A stretch of 64,000 nt of DNA from Mesotoga infera. Its GTDB lineage: Bacteria > Thermotogota > Thermotogae > Petrotogales > Kosmotogaceae. The notes below the pieces were generated by a model. It saw nothing but the letters and a program-made list of their open reading frames with translations, was not told the origin of the DNA and did not search any database. Positions 17,668 to 27,333 of this stretch are shown here, one piece after another. The stretch spans positions 62,001 to 126,000 of the forward strand of contig NZ_LS974202.1 in the NCBI RefSeq assembly GCF_900157305.1, written 5' to 3'. Position numbers and translations under genes: made by a program. Position 1 is the first letter of the stretch; each line of letters begins with the position of its first letter.

Positions 17668-18141
17668 TTATACTTCAATATTTCCTTTGCAAGTAATATG
17701 TTGTACATCGATCCTGATTATACAGGTTGTATTCAAAGACCCTTTCAATACTTCTTCACTTTCTTTTTCGAAATCGGGTGAAAACTTTTCGACGATTTTT
17801 TTCAGAACGTACAGCTTCTCTGAAGCTTCGGCTACTAAAGAGGCTATTCCATAAGCCACAACACTTTTGTAGTTGGTTGAAAAACTGGATGGAAGTACTT
17901 CAACGGAATCCACAACGCAAAAAGAAACCTTGTTGCTGAATAGTATATTGCTTATCTTGTGGCCTTCGCAGGCGCTATGAAAGTATATGTGGCCGTCATC
18001 AAATACGTAGTTAAGTGGAGTGCCGTAGGGATAGCCATCTTCTCCTATGGTTGAAAGGACTCCAAAAACACCTCTTTCAAGTATATCTCTACCTTCCTCA
18101 AGTGAGAGCTTTTTATCGTGTCTCCTTAGTTTTTTGAACAA
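17668..18141 (-). CDS. Pyridoxamine 5'-phosphate oxidase-like flavoprotein
   Basis: 157 residues. The N-terminal pattern (LRRHDKKLSLEEGRDILERG, then GVLSTIGEDGYPYGTPLNYVFDDGHIYFHSACEGHK) is characteristic of the small PNPOx/NimA-like split-barrel family. These bind FMN or F420 and usually reduce small molecules, or act as nitroimidazole-resistance-like proteins. Start at the TTG at 18141 (GGAAGG site nearby), matching the usual family start; a longer frame to 18243 has an unlikely N-terminus. Divergent from the lipoprotein gene. Confidence 0.8.
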   Translation of the reverse strand: MFKKLRRHDKKLSLEEGRDILERGVFGVLSTIGEDGYPYGTPLNYVFDDGHIYFHSACEGHKISNILFSNKVSFCVVDSVEVLPSSFSTNYKSVVAYGIASLVAEASEKLYVLKKIVEKFSPDFEKESEEVLKGSLNTTCIIRIDVQHITCKGNIEV

Positions 18142-18315
18142 GTCACACCTTCCTATCGGCGCAAACCGGAAAATTTGATACGTGAGAGCCGTACCTTTTA
18201 TTACATTATAGACTGAAGTGGTATACTCGAGTTGAATCGGCAAAATCAGTCGTTTCGAATTCTTCTCGCGTTTGTGTCATCCTCGATCGCACTCAAAAGA
18301 AGGGGGTGCTTACGG

Positions 18316-20181
18316 ATGAGGAAAGCCCGTTTGTTGTTGTTTTCAATTTTCTTTTTGATCTTCTTTTTCACCAGCTGTCCATTGAAAAACACTTTCACGC
18401 TCACCATGCAGAAGGAAGGTAACGGAACCACCGATCCGACCATAGGGACTCATCAGTTCGGTAAAAACGTAAACGTAACTGTCAGGGCATACCCCGATTC
18501 CGGCTGGGAATTCGATAGCTGGGAGGGCGGGGTAGCCGCACCGGATGCGACGGAAACCACAATTTTCATGGATAGAGATAGAACTGTAAAAGCGAAATTC
18601 GTCGAAATAAACCAAATCGGGAAGGTTATTGAAAAGCTGGACCCCTCGGTACCACTCAGTTTTTACCATGCAGAAGAGCTTCTACCTCTATTGGAAGACA
18701 ACATCGATAAGTTCCTCCAACTACTCTCTCAAGGAAGCTATCTGGAAAGATGGGCGGCCGCATATGCTTTCCAGAGAAGCCTGCTGGACAACAGTACGCT
18801 CGAAGAGCTGGAGGATTATCTTTCCGATCCTGACCCCACGATAAAGGCTCTTATAGCCGTAGCTTTCTTGCTCAACGGAGATGAAAAGGGGAAAGCCGTG
18901 CTGGAGGGGATGCTTGCAGACGATAATCCTATGAACTTTTCGGTACCACCGCAGAGATTGTCGGATTTCTCTCTTGTTATCTTGAATAACTACTATCCGC
19001 TGGAGTATCCACTAGCTGGATACGAAGAGCAGACTACCAGTGTGACGGGAGGGCCATGCGACTATACAGTAACGGTCACGGCGGTCTTTCATGGCGCGGG
19101 CGCTACCGATACTCTCGTGGAGACCTGGGAGACTCAGGCCGAGGAGATCTGGAACGGCCCGACCGGTTCTAGGGAGTGGGGAAACGGTTGTTGCACGGTT
19201 ACCTTCGATTTCGATTTCGATGTACTCGAAGAAGGTGAAGACCCCCCCGAAGGAGTCCATGTTATCGAAGTTAAAGATGTCAGCAGTGCTCACACTTCGT
19301 GGGTTGCGACGCCCCTCCCGACACCCGGTTCAACCGAAACAACGACCGGAGAGTGGGACAACCTCGATAGCGGACCGGTAGTAGCCCACGAAATAGGACA
19401 CCTGATGGGACTCGACGACGAATATCATTACGACGAAGATGGAAATTACGTCAACGACAACCCCCAGCCGGAAGGAAGCCCTCCTAGCATCATGGCGCAG
19501 ACCTGGAATGGCGCTCAACCGCTAACGCAGCATATGGATGCGATTATGGCGGCCGCCGATATCCAGTGCGAATGCGATTACTCCATGACGATCACCCCTG
19601 AGTACGATATCAACATCTCACCGGGAGTTCATACCGTCGAGGTAACCGTTGTCAGGGCAGATGGGACTCCGGCCAAAGGAACCACGGTGACTTTCACCGT
19701 GATAGGCAATCCCAACATCGAAGACACGGAAGTAAAAACGGGCGAAGATGGAAAGGCTTCGTTCACTTATTTTCGTGAATTCTGCTATACCAACGAAGAT
19801 GAAGTAGAAGCCTGGGCAAAATGCAACGCACACGCAATGGCTCTAAAACAATGGATAAGTTTGAGCTGGATTTTACCGGGGTTTATCTCGCCGTACAACG
19901 GTCAGATGGATTTTCCCTATTCGACTCCTCTGATAATTCTCTTTGAAATAGAACCAAAAAGCGCCGAAGAGGCCGAAAACCTCGAATTTTTCGTCAAACT
20001 CTTTCGCGGTGAAATAGAACTATTCGCGTGGAAGGGTAAAGAAACTGCGGTGGAGACGGGCCTTTTGCTCGAACCGGGAACGGAATACAGAATAGAGATC
20101 ACACCTGTTTCGGGTCCTCCGGAGACTGAGGGCAACATGGTGATCTGTACTTTCACTACCGCTGATTTCACGACCGATTGA
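18316..20181 (+). CDS. Lipoprotein with InlB-type repeat, metzincin-like zinc site and Ig-like domain
   Basis: 621 residues. The signal ends FFFTSC, a lipobox-like site with Cys21. Residues about 27-97 fit a divergent InlB B-repeat (GNGTTDP, GWEFDSWEGG, DRTVKAKF). Residues about 100-205 are helical with a HEAT-like look. A domain with several cysteines then holds HEIGHLMGLDD (HExxHxxGxxD; His358, Glu359, His362, Asp368), and SIMAQ 25 residues later could be the Met-turn, as in snapalysin or M64-like metzincins. Residues about 412-480 resemble a Big_1 Ig-like domain (GTPAKGTTVTFTV, GEDGKASFTYF). It is probably a surface protease. Start at the ATG with AGGGGGTG seven bases before; a longer frame to 18232 is not supported. 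Confidence 0.75.
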   Translation: MRKARLLLFSIFFLIFFFTSCPLKNTFTLTMQKEGNGTTDPTIGTHQFGKNVNVTVRAYPDSGWEFDSWEGGVAAPDATETTIFMDRDRTVKAKFVEINQIGKVIEKLDPSVPLSFYHAEELLPLLEDNIDKFLQLLSQGSYLERWAAAYAFQRSLLDNSTLEELEDYLSDPDPTIKALIAVAFLLNGDEKGKAVLEGMLADDNPMNFSVPPQRLSDFSLVILNNYYPLEYPLAGYEEQTTSVTGGPCDYTVTVTAVFHGAGATDTLVETWETQAEEIWNGPTGSREWGNGCCTVTFDFDFDVLEEGEDPPEGVHVIEVKDVSSAHTSWVATPLPTPGSTETTTGEWDNLDSGPVVAHEIGHLMGLDDEYHYDEDGNYVNDNPQPEGSPPSIMAQTWNGAQPLTQHMDAIMAAADIQCECDYSMTITPEYDINISPGVHTVEVTVVRADGTPAKGTTVTFTVIGNPNIEDTEVKTGEDGKASFTYFREFCYTNEDEVEAWAKCNAHAMALKQWISLSWILPGFISPYNGQMDFPYSTPLIILFEIEPKSAEEAENLEFFVKLFRGEIELFAWKGKETAVETGLLLEPGTEYRIEITPVSGPPETEGNMVICTFTTADFTTD

Positions 20182-20322
20182 GTAAAGATATCTGATGAAG
20201 TCGAGTGAATGAGCAAAAATCAACGTCCATTTGAAACGGGGAAAGGAAATTTCAAGAGAAAATTATGAGAGAGTCCTGCAAGCCGCCAGGTGATGTAAAA
20301 TTCAACTGGAGGTGAGATTATT

Positions 20323-22128
20323 ATGAAGAAGATAGTCCTTCGTTTGATTATCGGTGTAATCATTGGGGTCATCTCGTGGGGAGTCGTTTCCTTGATTCTC
20401 AGTGAAGGCCTCGGCGAGAGTTTTTCCTCGATCACTGAAATCGAGAACGTGAAAGTACTTATGGAGATAGATAAGGACGGCCTGTTGACGGTAACCGAAA
20501 CGATCGACTACCGTTTCAAAAAACCTTACAGGGGAATATACAGAGAACTTCCGGCCGATCGGGCGGGAAGCCTTTACAGCGAGATCGAAGTTACCGCTAC
20601 CGGTAAAGAAATAAAATATATAGAACGCATGGGAGGCGCGAGTTCCAGGTCAATCAGATTGTGGTTCGTGCCTTACAACTCCTCCAGCGTAGAACCCTCC
20701 GTTGGTGAGGATCGTGTAACTGTCACTTACCGCTACACGGTCAGAAGGGCAGTAGAGATCGGTACAGATGTCGCACAGATTTTCAGAAAAATCTGGGGCG
20801 AGGATACGGCCAGCTGGGTGAAGAGTGTAAATGCTACGATCACTTTCCCAGAAGATATGCAAATCACGAATTTCTACACTCATCCGGCCGTCGTTGTGAC
20901 AAGATCGGGGAATGTATTCGAGCTGGAGATGAAAAATGTCCCTCCGAAATCTTACGTCGAATTCAGAGCCGTAGTACCGCTCCAGGCAACATCGACGATG
21001 AAGCAGGTGAATTTGGCCACGGGGGGAGCTTTCGACAGCAAATTCCTAGAAAGCGCCGAAAGAAAGGACTCTCTTCTCAGGATAGTCTCTCAATGGGTTG
21101 TACCGATTGCAGTAGTGCTGTTAACACCTTTTGTGTTGCTCATCGCGTTTCGAAAATATGGCAGGGAACACGAAGTGGGATACTTCGGAGAATACGAACG
21201 CGAATTACCGACCGACGACGCTGCCGATGTTGTGAACGCAGCGGTGAAGAATATGGCCGGAGTAGTAGATAACGACGGTATAGGTTCGGCGATGATGGAG
21301 CTGTACAGGAAGAACTACATAGACTTTGAAAGGGGAAAGGGTGACAAAGTCGATGGAATAATCATTAAAAGCAGAGATTCTTCAGCTCTGAGGCCAACGG
21401 AGGCTGCCTTTCTGAAGTTTCTCGACAAGTACGACGAAAATGATCTCTTCGATTTTTCAGATGTAAAGAAAAAAGCTACAAAAAGCCAGTCAAAAGCCAG
21501 AGCCTTCACTTCTGATCTAGGTGTTTACAAAGACAAGGTGAACAACACAGTAAAATCGAAAGGGCTCCTTGACACAAGGGGCAACTCTATAGCCAAAGGC
21601 TACTCTACACTGATGCTTCTACTTTCGATATTGATGCTTATAGTACATTCGAACCCGGCAATCTCTCATCTGCGTTTATTTTCACTTGTGTTCTACGGAG
21701 TTCTGTGGACTACAAGTTTCGTCGTTTTCATGATGCCCAGAGATGTTTTCGGTCGTTGGACGCCTGAGGGAAGAGTTTTCTACCTTAAATGGATGGGCTT
21801 TAAGAAATATCTAGAGGATTACTCGCTGCTCAATGAGAAACCACCCGAATCTATAATCCTCTGGGAAGAGTATCTGGTTTACGCGACGGCTTTGGGTATA
21901 GCCGATACTGTGAGAAAGAATCTAAACAGGATAGTTCCCGAAGATATCTGGCGCGATCAGAGTAGCCATCCCTTAATTTACTACCCGGTGACGGCTTACG
22001 CAATCAATTCTTTCAACACTCTCACTACATCGGTCAGGGCGGCTTCCTCGAGCGGTTCTGGCGGCGGAGGTTTCGGCGGAGGGGGCTCCGGTGGAGGCGG
22101 AGGTGGAGGCGGAACTGGTGGATTCTGA
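20323..22128 (+). CDS. DUF2207 membrane protein with glycine-rich tail
   Basis: 601 residues. TM1 is at 7-27. A large extracytoplasmic domain follows (VLMEIDKDGLLTVTETIDYRF, then KPYRGIYRELP), the recognisable DUF2207 start. TM2 is near 252-272, a cytoplasmic region spans about 275-420, and two more TM segments lie near 425-475. A tail of alternating Gly/Ser runs ends in GGF. Such tails are usual in this family; the function is not established. The GGAGG site is eight bases before the ATG. It is downstream of the lipoprotein gene by 141 bases and ends in a strong terminator. Confidence 0.85.
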   Translation: MKKIVLRLIIGVIIGVISWGVVSLILSEGLGESFSSITEIENVKVLMEIDKDGLLTVTETIDYRFKKPYRGIYRELPADRAGSLYSEIEVTATGKEIKYIERMGGASSRSIRLWFVPYNSSSVEPSVGEDRVTVTYRYTVRRAVEIGTDVAQIFRKIWGEDTASWVKSVNATITFPEDMQITNFYTHPAVVVTRSGNVFELEMKNVPPKSYVEFRAVVPLQATSTMKQVNLATGGAFDSKFLESAERKDSLLRIVSQWVVPIAVVLLTPFVLLIAFRKYGREHEVGYFGEYERELPTDDAADVVNAAVKNMAGVVDNDGIGSAMMELYRKNYIDFERGKGDKVDGIIIKSRDSSALRPTEAAFLKFLDKYDENDLFDFSDVKKKATKSQSKARAFTSDLGVYKDKVNNTVKSKGLLDTRGNSIAKGYSTLMLLLSILMLIVHSNPAISHLRLFSLVFYGVLWTTSFVVFMMPRDVFGRWTPEGRVFYLKWMGFKKYLEDYSLLNEKPPESIILWEEYLVYATALGIADTVRKNLNRIVPEDIWRDQSSHPLIYYPVTAYAINSFNTLTTSVRAASSSGSGGGGFGGGGSGGGGGGGGTGGF

Positions 22129-22151
22129 TTCATCGTCCAAATAAAGAATTT

Positions 22152-22180
22152 AGCGCGGCCAAAATCGGCCGCGCTTTTTT
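22152..22180 (+). terminator. Rho-independent terminator after the DUF2207 gene
   Basis: A nine-base GC-rich stem (AGCGCGGCC with GGCCGCGCT), a 6-base loop and six T. It sits between two convergent genes, 11 bases before the hppA stop. Confidence 0.9.
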
Positions 22181-22190
22181 CAAAGCCGTG

Positions 22191-24338
22191 TCACATGAAG
22201 AAAGGTCCGGCTGGGAAGATCGATCCAAAGACAAGGGATACGACCGACATCAATTTGATAAGTATATCCATGGAAGGGCCAACGGTATCCTTGAGAGGAT
22301 CGCCGACAGTATCTCCTACGACGGCTGCCTCGTGTGTGGGTGTACCCTTACCGCCAAACTCCCCGGTCTCAATGTATTTCTTTGCGTTATCCCAGGCTCC
22401 ACCGGAATTGGCGGTGAAGAGAGCTATCATTATTGCACTTGCCAGCCCGCCCATTAGAAGTCCGGCAACTGCAGACCTTCCGAACAAAAGACCGATTATG
22501 AAAGGTGAGGCGATGGCTACTACTCCGGGAGTAAGCATTCTACTCACTGCCCCCTTGGTAGTTATCTCGATACATCTCTTGTAATCGGGTACCGCATCTC
22601 CAGTCTTGATATTTGGGTTCTCCTTGAACTGTCTTCTGATTTCCACGATCATTAAATTGGCCGTGTCTGAGACACCTTTTATCAAAAGCGAGGTGAAGAA
22701 GAAGGGAAGCATAGAGCCTATCAATATTCCTATCAAAGTGTATGGTTCAACCAGGTTGATAATCGGGTTGTTCACAATTTCGTTGGCCGTATCGGCGGCC
22801 CCCCAGATGTATGAGACGATCAGCGCAAGGGCGGCGAAGGCTGCCGAGCCAATAGCGAACCCCTTGCCTATGGCTGCTGTGGTGTTTCCAACGGAGTCCA
22901 GTCTGTCGGTCAGTTTTCTGACCTTCGGGTCGAGGTTGGCCATCTGAGCTATACCACCTGCGTTATCTGCAACCGGTCCGTAGGAATCGACCGAAACTAT
23001 GTAACCTACAAACGACAACATTCCCAATGCGGCTATGGCGATTCCATAGACCCCAGCCGACCAGTAGGCCCCAAGTATGGCCAGGGCGAGCGTTATGACC
23101 GGCCAGATAGTACTTCCCATACCCAGCGCCAGACCGCCGGTGATGTTTATCGCGACACCGCTCTGGGTGTCTCTAGCAAGTTTCTTTGTAGGTTTGTATT
23201 GGTCAGAAGTGTAGTACTCGCTCAGCTTGGAAATTATAATACCGGCAACAAGGCCCGACGCAATGGCGAAGAATAACCTCCATTTTGAAACGAAGCCCGG
23301 ACCGATGATGAAGGAGTCTTTGAAGGGATAATCCGGTGCGGCTATACCTATGACGACTGCTACCGATACCAGAACTAGCCCGCCAGTGAAAAAATTCCCG
23401 AAGCTGAGACTTTTCTGTGCATCTTTGGTTTTCATGTTGGCTACAACTAGAACCCCTACGAGCGATGCTAGAACTCCGACGCCAGCTATTAGGACAGGAA
23501 GGAGTATTAGACCGTAATACTGAGTTTCGGTCATTGTGCCGTGATCGGCGAATTTCATGAAGATTGCCAGAACTATTGCCGAAACGACCGAGGCCACATA
23601 GGATTCAAGAATATCCGCTCCGAGTCCGGCGACGTCTCCCACGTTGTCTCCAACGTTATCGGCGATGGTTGCTGGGTTTCTTGGGTCATCCTCGTCTATA
23701 TGTTCCTCTATCTTACCGACTAGATCGGCGCTCATATCGGCGGCTTTGGTGTACATGCCACCACCAACTCTATCAAAGAGCGCGATCATACTGGCCCCGA
23801 GAGAATAGGAGCTGATGATCATGACCCCATCTATATAGGATATCGAACCGAAGGCTCTAGAAAGGTCGGTAATGTTCTCGAAAAGGAAAGAGTCCTTGAA
23901 AATCAACATGAGCAAAGCCAGACCAGTTAAAGAAAAACCAGCGACTGCCAAACCCATGACCGAGCCACTGGAAAAGGCCACTTTGAAAGCGCTAGAAAGT
24001 CCCTTTTCTGCCCCGGCAGCGACCCTAGTGTTGGCTCTCGTGGCGGCGTACATACCTATAACCCCCGCTAACTCCGAGACAAGAGCTCCAAAAAGCAATG
24101 CGATAGGATACTTGAAAGACTGGAATATTACTCCCAGAACGGCCGCTATAATAACGGCCACTAGAAAGATCTTTCTTGCTTCCTCTTCGAGAAAGGCAGA
24201 TGCTCCTTCCTGAATGTATCTTGAAAGCTGTTGCATCTTGTCGTTTCCAGGAGAGTAGCCGAGAGTTCTCTTCAACATAACAAATGCGAATAGCGTAGAG
24301 ATAATACCTGCTACAAGTGGTAAGTACAAAGCGTTCAT
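22191..24338 (-). CDS. hppA: Membrane-bound ion-pumping pyrophosphatase, K+-dependent type
   Basis: 715 residues with about 16 membrane segments. The pyrophosphate site is intact: GGGMYTKAADMSADLVGK, then DDPRNPATIADNVGDNVGDVAG, and a C-terminal DTVGDPLKDT. It hydrolyses PPi and pumps H+ or Na+ across the cytoplasmic membrane. The GNTTAAIGKG segment carries alanine where K+-independent enzymes have lysine, which places it in the K+-dependent class. Thermotoga maritima has a Na+-pumping member of this class, so Na+ transport is plausible but not proven. Start at the ATG at 24338, with GGGAGGG six bases upstream. Single gene. Confidence 0.95.
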   Translation of the reverse strand: MNALYLPLVAGIISTLFAFVMLKRTLGYSPGNDKMQQLSRYIQEGASAFLEEEARKIFLVAVIIAAVLGVIFQSFKYPIALLFGALVSELAGVIGMYAATRANTRVAAGAEKGLSSAFKVAFSSGSVMGLAVAGFSLTGLALLMLIFKDSFLFENITDLSRAFGSISYIDGVMIISSYSLGASMIALFDRVGGGMYTKAADMSADLVGKIEEHIDEDDPRNPATIADNVGDNVGDVAGLGADILESYVASVVSAIVLAIFMKFADHGTMTETQYYGLILLPVLIAGVGVLASLVGVLVVANMKTKDAQKSLSFGNFFTGGLVLVSVAVVIGIAAPDYPFKDSFIIGPGFVSKWRLFFAIASGLVAGIIISKLSEYYTSDQYKPTKKLARDTQSGVAINITGGLALGMGSTIWPVITLALAILGAYWSAGVYGIAIAALGMLSFVGYIVSVDSYGPVADNAGGIAQMANLDPKVRKLTDRLDSVGNTTAAIGKGFAIGSAAFAALALIVSYIWGAADTANEIVNNPIINLVEPYTLIGILIGSMLPFFFTSLLIKGVSDTANLMIVEIRRQFKENPNIKTGDAVPDYKRCIEITTKGAVSRMLTPGVVAIASPFIIGLLFGRSAVAGLLMGGLASAIMIALFTANSGGAWDNAKKYIETGEFGGKGTPTHEAAVVGDTVGDPLKDTVGPSMDILIKLMSVVSLVFGSIFPAGPFFM

Positions 24339-24390
24339 CTGTTTCCCTCCCATATTTCGACTATGTGAAGCTATTTATAATGATGAAAAA

Positions 24391-26349
24391 TCAAAAATCC
24401 CAGCCAATATCCCACCGTTCGACGGCATCGCTCGGAATCCTCTCTATGAAGTCGTGTCCACTCCTGAATACGTATCTATTACCAATCGTTGGACGTGATC
24501 TGCCACCCTTTTGCCTCATGATGTACAGATAGTCCTTTGCTCTGGTTGCTGCAACATAGAATATCCTTTGCTCTTCTTCAAGAGAACCTTCTATTATGGC
24601 CATAGAGTTGGGGAAATCACCGGGATTAACTGCCAAAATGAAAACGACATCCCATTCTAGTCCCTTCGCCTGATGAACGGTAGTAAGAACTATAGAAGGG
24701 TCACGCTGCCCGGACTCCTTCTCGATATCTATCTTCTCGCTAACCGCGAGGTCTTCAAGCATATCTGCGAGCGAACCGTACCTACCGGCTATTTCCATAA
24801 GCCTTTCTATATCTAAACGTCTCTCTCTCGCATCTGGATATTTTTCATCCAGATAATCCGCATAGAAGCTCTCGTAGAACCTCTTTATAACTTCCGCTGG
24901 AAGTGCATCCGGTTCGAGGCTCTCGAGAAGACTAATAAGATTTTCAAGTCTAGCCCTGTTGCTCGTATGAGACCTTATAACTTCAACCTGAAGATGGCCA
25001 TCGTTAACTGCTGCAGATATCTCCTGTATTATCCGGAAAGCTATAGTGTTTCCCACTCCGGGGTAGAGTCTGAGTACCCTTCCCCAGGAAATCTGGTCCA
25101 GAGGGTTCTGAATAACCTTCATAATCGCCAGTACATCCTTCACATGAGCCGTTTCGGTGAATCTGGGACCGGAGAAGAGAGTGTAGTTCATTTTTCTTTT
25201 ATCTAGTTCCATTTGGAGTTCAAGTGAATGAAAGTGAGATCTGTACAGAACGGCTATCCTATCCGGATCGATCCCGTCGTCTATATGTTCCTGAATACGC
25301 TGGGCTACGAAAGAGGCTTCCTCAAGGTTATCCCAGGTTTCTGCTATCACAGGAACCGGTCCATCAAGTCTCACTGCTCTCAGTTCCTTCTCTATAGAGT
25401 TTTCAGGGAAGATCCCATTAACCAATCTAACTATCTGTGGGGTGGAACGGTAGTTGGTCTGTATTTTGAAGATCTGAGAATCCTTCATGTTCAGGAAATC
25501 GTAAACGTTTTCGAATCTGGCTCCTCTGAATGAGTAGATAGACTGGGCATCGTCACCTACCACAATCAGATTCCCGTGGACAGAGGAAAGCATTTCAACC
25601 AGCCTGAATTGAAGTATATTGGTGTCCTGAAACTCATCGACCAGGATCCATTTGAACCTTTGTGATTCATGGGCAAGAATTGATGGATTCTCGTTGAAAA
25701 GCTTCAGGGCCATCAGTAGAAGATCGTCGTAATCGACGCAGTTCTGGGCCGCTTTTTCCTTGACATAACGCTTCCAGATCTCCTCGATCTCGTCGTAAGA
25801 ACCTAAAAATTTCCTGTTCTGTCTCACTATCGATTCTCTTAGAGAGGCTAGAACATTAACCGAGTAAGAATAAATGCTCTGCAAAACACCCGCAGATGGT
25901 AGCGTGGAAGTGTTAATTGCTTTGCGCTCTTCCAGAAGTTCTGTTCTGCAGTGCTTTATCAAATCTTTTGAGTCTTCTCTGTCGAGTATAGTGAAGTTCT
26001 CTTTCAGACCAGCTGCAGCCGAGTATTTTCTGAGGAAGTAATTGCAGATATGGTGGAAAGTACCGGCTAGCATTCCCTTCAAATCCGAGCCGCTGGTTCT
26101 TCTGGCTCTCTCGATCATCTCTCTAGAAGCGGCTCTTGTAAAGGTTACAAGCAGCATATTTTCGGGATTAATTCCTTTGCTGACCAGGTAGGCAATTTTG
26201 TAGGTAATTACCCTTGTCTTTCCCGAACCGGGGCCGGCAACTATCAAAGAACGCCCAGAGGATTCTGCAACGGCCTTCAGTTGTTCTTCATCGAGTCCTT
26301 CGCTCACAAAAGTTGGAATGTCCCCGCTTTTAAGTGTATACTTTTTCAT
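24391..26349 (-). CDS. UvrD/Rep-type superfamily 1 DNA helicase
   Basis: 652 residues, somewhat shorter than typical PcrA/UvrD. Helicase motifs in order: LDEEQLKAV (Q-motif), GPGSGKT (Walker A), FTRAAS (Ia), LVDEFQDTN (II), GDDAQSIYSFRGA (III), QTNYRST (IV), TTVHQAKGLEWDVVF (V) and FYVAATRAKDYLYI (VI). It should be a 3'-5' ATP-dependent helicase for repair or replication restart. The start is probably the ATG at 26349; its ribosome site is distant (GGGAG 13 bases before), and a TTG at 26376 is an alternative. Confidence 0.9.
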   Translation of the reverse strand: MKKYTLKSGDIPTFVSEGLDEEQLKAVAESSGRSLIVAGPGSGKTRVITYKIAYLVSKGINPENMLLVTFTRAASREMIERARRTSGSDLKGMLAGTFHHICNYFLRKYSAAAGLKENFTILDREDSKDLIKHCRTELLEERKAINTSTLPSAGVLQSIYSYSVNVLASLRESIVRQNRKFLGSYDEIEEIWKRYVKEKAAQNCVDYDDLLLMALKLFNENPSILAHESQRFKWILVDEFQDTNILQFRLVEMLSSVHGNLIVVGDDAQSIYSFRGARFENVYDFLNMKDSQIFKIQTNYRSTPQIVRLVNGIFPENSIEKELRAVRLDGPVPVIAETWDNLEEASFVAQRIQEHIDDGIDPDRIAVLYRSHFHSLELQMELDKRKMNYTLFSGPRFTETAHVKDVLAIMKVIQNPLDQISWGRVLRLYPGVGNTIAFRIIQEISAAVNDGHLQVEVIRSHTSNRARLENLISLLESLEPDALPAEVIKRFYESFYADYLDEKYPDARERRLDIERLMEIAGRYGSLADMLEDLAVSEKIDIEKESGQRDPSIVLTTVHQAKGLEWDVVFILAVNPGDFPNSMAIIEGSLEEEQRIFYVAATRAKDYLYIMRQKGGRSRPTIGNRYVFRSGHDFIERIPSDAVERWDIGWDF

Positions 26350-26489
26350 AACAAACCCGCAGCTCCCTTCTGCCAAATTTTACCATAATCAAGAATCACC
26401 TTCAGTGTCGAATAATGCGGTAAAAGTCATTCCTGACATTTGTCTTTTAGTGGCCGGCAGGTCCGTTAAAGATCGCGGAAAATTCTCTT

Positions 26490-27125
26490 TCACCCTAGAT
26501 GAGAAGAGTTTGCCCAATCCACCAGTTCGATTGATGGGAATTGCGCACCATTGTTGACCCTCACAGTAGTAATTGAGCAGTTTCCGATTCCATAGGAAGG
26601 TCTTGAGAAGAACTCCCTGATATCTATTCCACTGCACAAGAAAGGAAGAGTCATGGTCAGGAACCCTCCGTGACTCACCAGCAGAACCTCGCCAACATGG
26701 TTTTCACTCACAACAATATCGATGGCCTTCTTCATTCTGCCAATTATCTCCAGATGATTTTCTCCACCCGGAATTTTCTCGCTGGAATTTCCGGTGATCC
26801 ACTGAAGCATAAGCCTCATAAAAGTCGCTTCGGCTTCTCCAGAAATAGGTCGTCCTTCAAGCTCCCCGACACTGAATTCTCTTATCTCATCCAGCACCAC
26901 AGACTCTATACCCAGCTTTTTTTCAACTATCGCGGCACTTTGTCGTGCCCGCAGAATCGGTGAAGTGTATATTCTTTTTATATTTTTCAGAGCTAACAGT
27001 TCGGCTGTCAAAGAGACCTGTGCTCTGCCTTCCTCGGTCAAAGGATATCCATCGTCGCCGTTGGCAAAGATTCTCTCTAAATTAGCCTGGCTCTGACCAT
27101 GACGCATTAAATATACTGTCAGCAT
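26490..27125 (-). CDS. Histidine phosphatase family protein (phosphoglycerate mutase-like)
   Basis: 211 residues. The phosphoryl-accepting histidine is in LMRHGQSQAN. Further motifs are LTEEGRAQ, IYTSPILRARQSA, the general acid region FSVGELEGR and the second histidine in LLVSHGGFLTM. Members range from cofactor-dependent phosphoglycerate mutase to sugar- or nucleotide-phosphatases; a small size with no long insert favours a broad-specificity phosphatase. Start at the ATG at 27125, with TGGAGG six bases upstream. Confidence 0.88.
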   Translation of the reverse strand: MLTVYLMRHGQSQANLERIFANGDDGYPLTEEGRAQVSLTAELLALKNIKRIYTSPILRARQSAAIVEKKLGIESVVLDEIREFSVGELEGRPISGEAEATFMRLMLQWITGNSSEKIPGGENHLEIIGRMKKAIDIVVSENHVGEVLLVSHGGFLTMTLPFLCSGIDIREFFSRPSYGIGNCSITTVRVNNGAQFPSIELVDWANSSHLG

Positions 27126-27211
27126 AATTTCCTCCAGAGTTTTCTTCATTCACTAATAATGATAACAGCCTGAAAAACAATCTGCATATGGGGTGTTCCT
27201 GAATGAGTTTC

Positions 27212-27234
27212 AAAAAATTAGAAAGAAATTTTTT
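27212..27234. repeat. Inverted repeat upstream of the RpiR operon
   Basis: AAAAAATT, a 7-base spacer, then AATTTTTT: a perfect 8-bp inverted repeat in an A/T-rich leader, 123 bases before the promoter's -35. It could be an operator for the RpiR protein, but A/T richness makes chance likely. Confidence 0.3.
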
Positions 27235-27333
27235 CTATTTGGTTCGCTGGAATAGCAGATAAGCTTTTTTAGAATAAAAATCAATAAGTAAGTATAAATA
27301 GTCTTAACTGGCCAAAACGAGTGATAAATGGAT

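Noticed and set aside
17064-17696. A 210-residue plus-strand open frame
   Set aside because: Antisense to the small membrane protein and parts of its neighbours; low-complexity Lys/Thr/Pro-rich product and no ribosome site.
22035-22125. Glycine-codon repeat at the end of the DUF2207 gene as a DNA repeat element
   Set aside because: It is explained by the protein's Gly-rich tail, common in this family.
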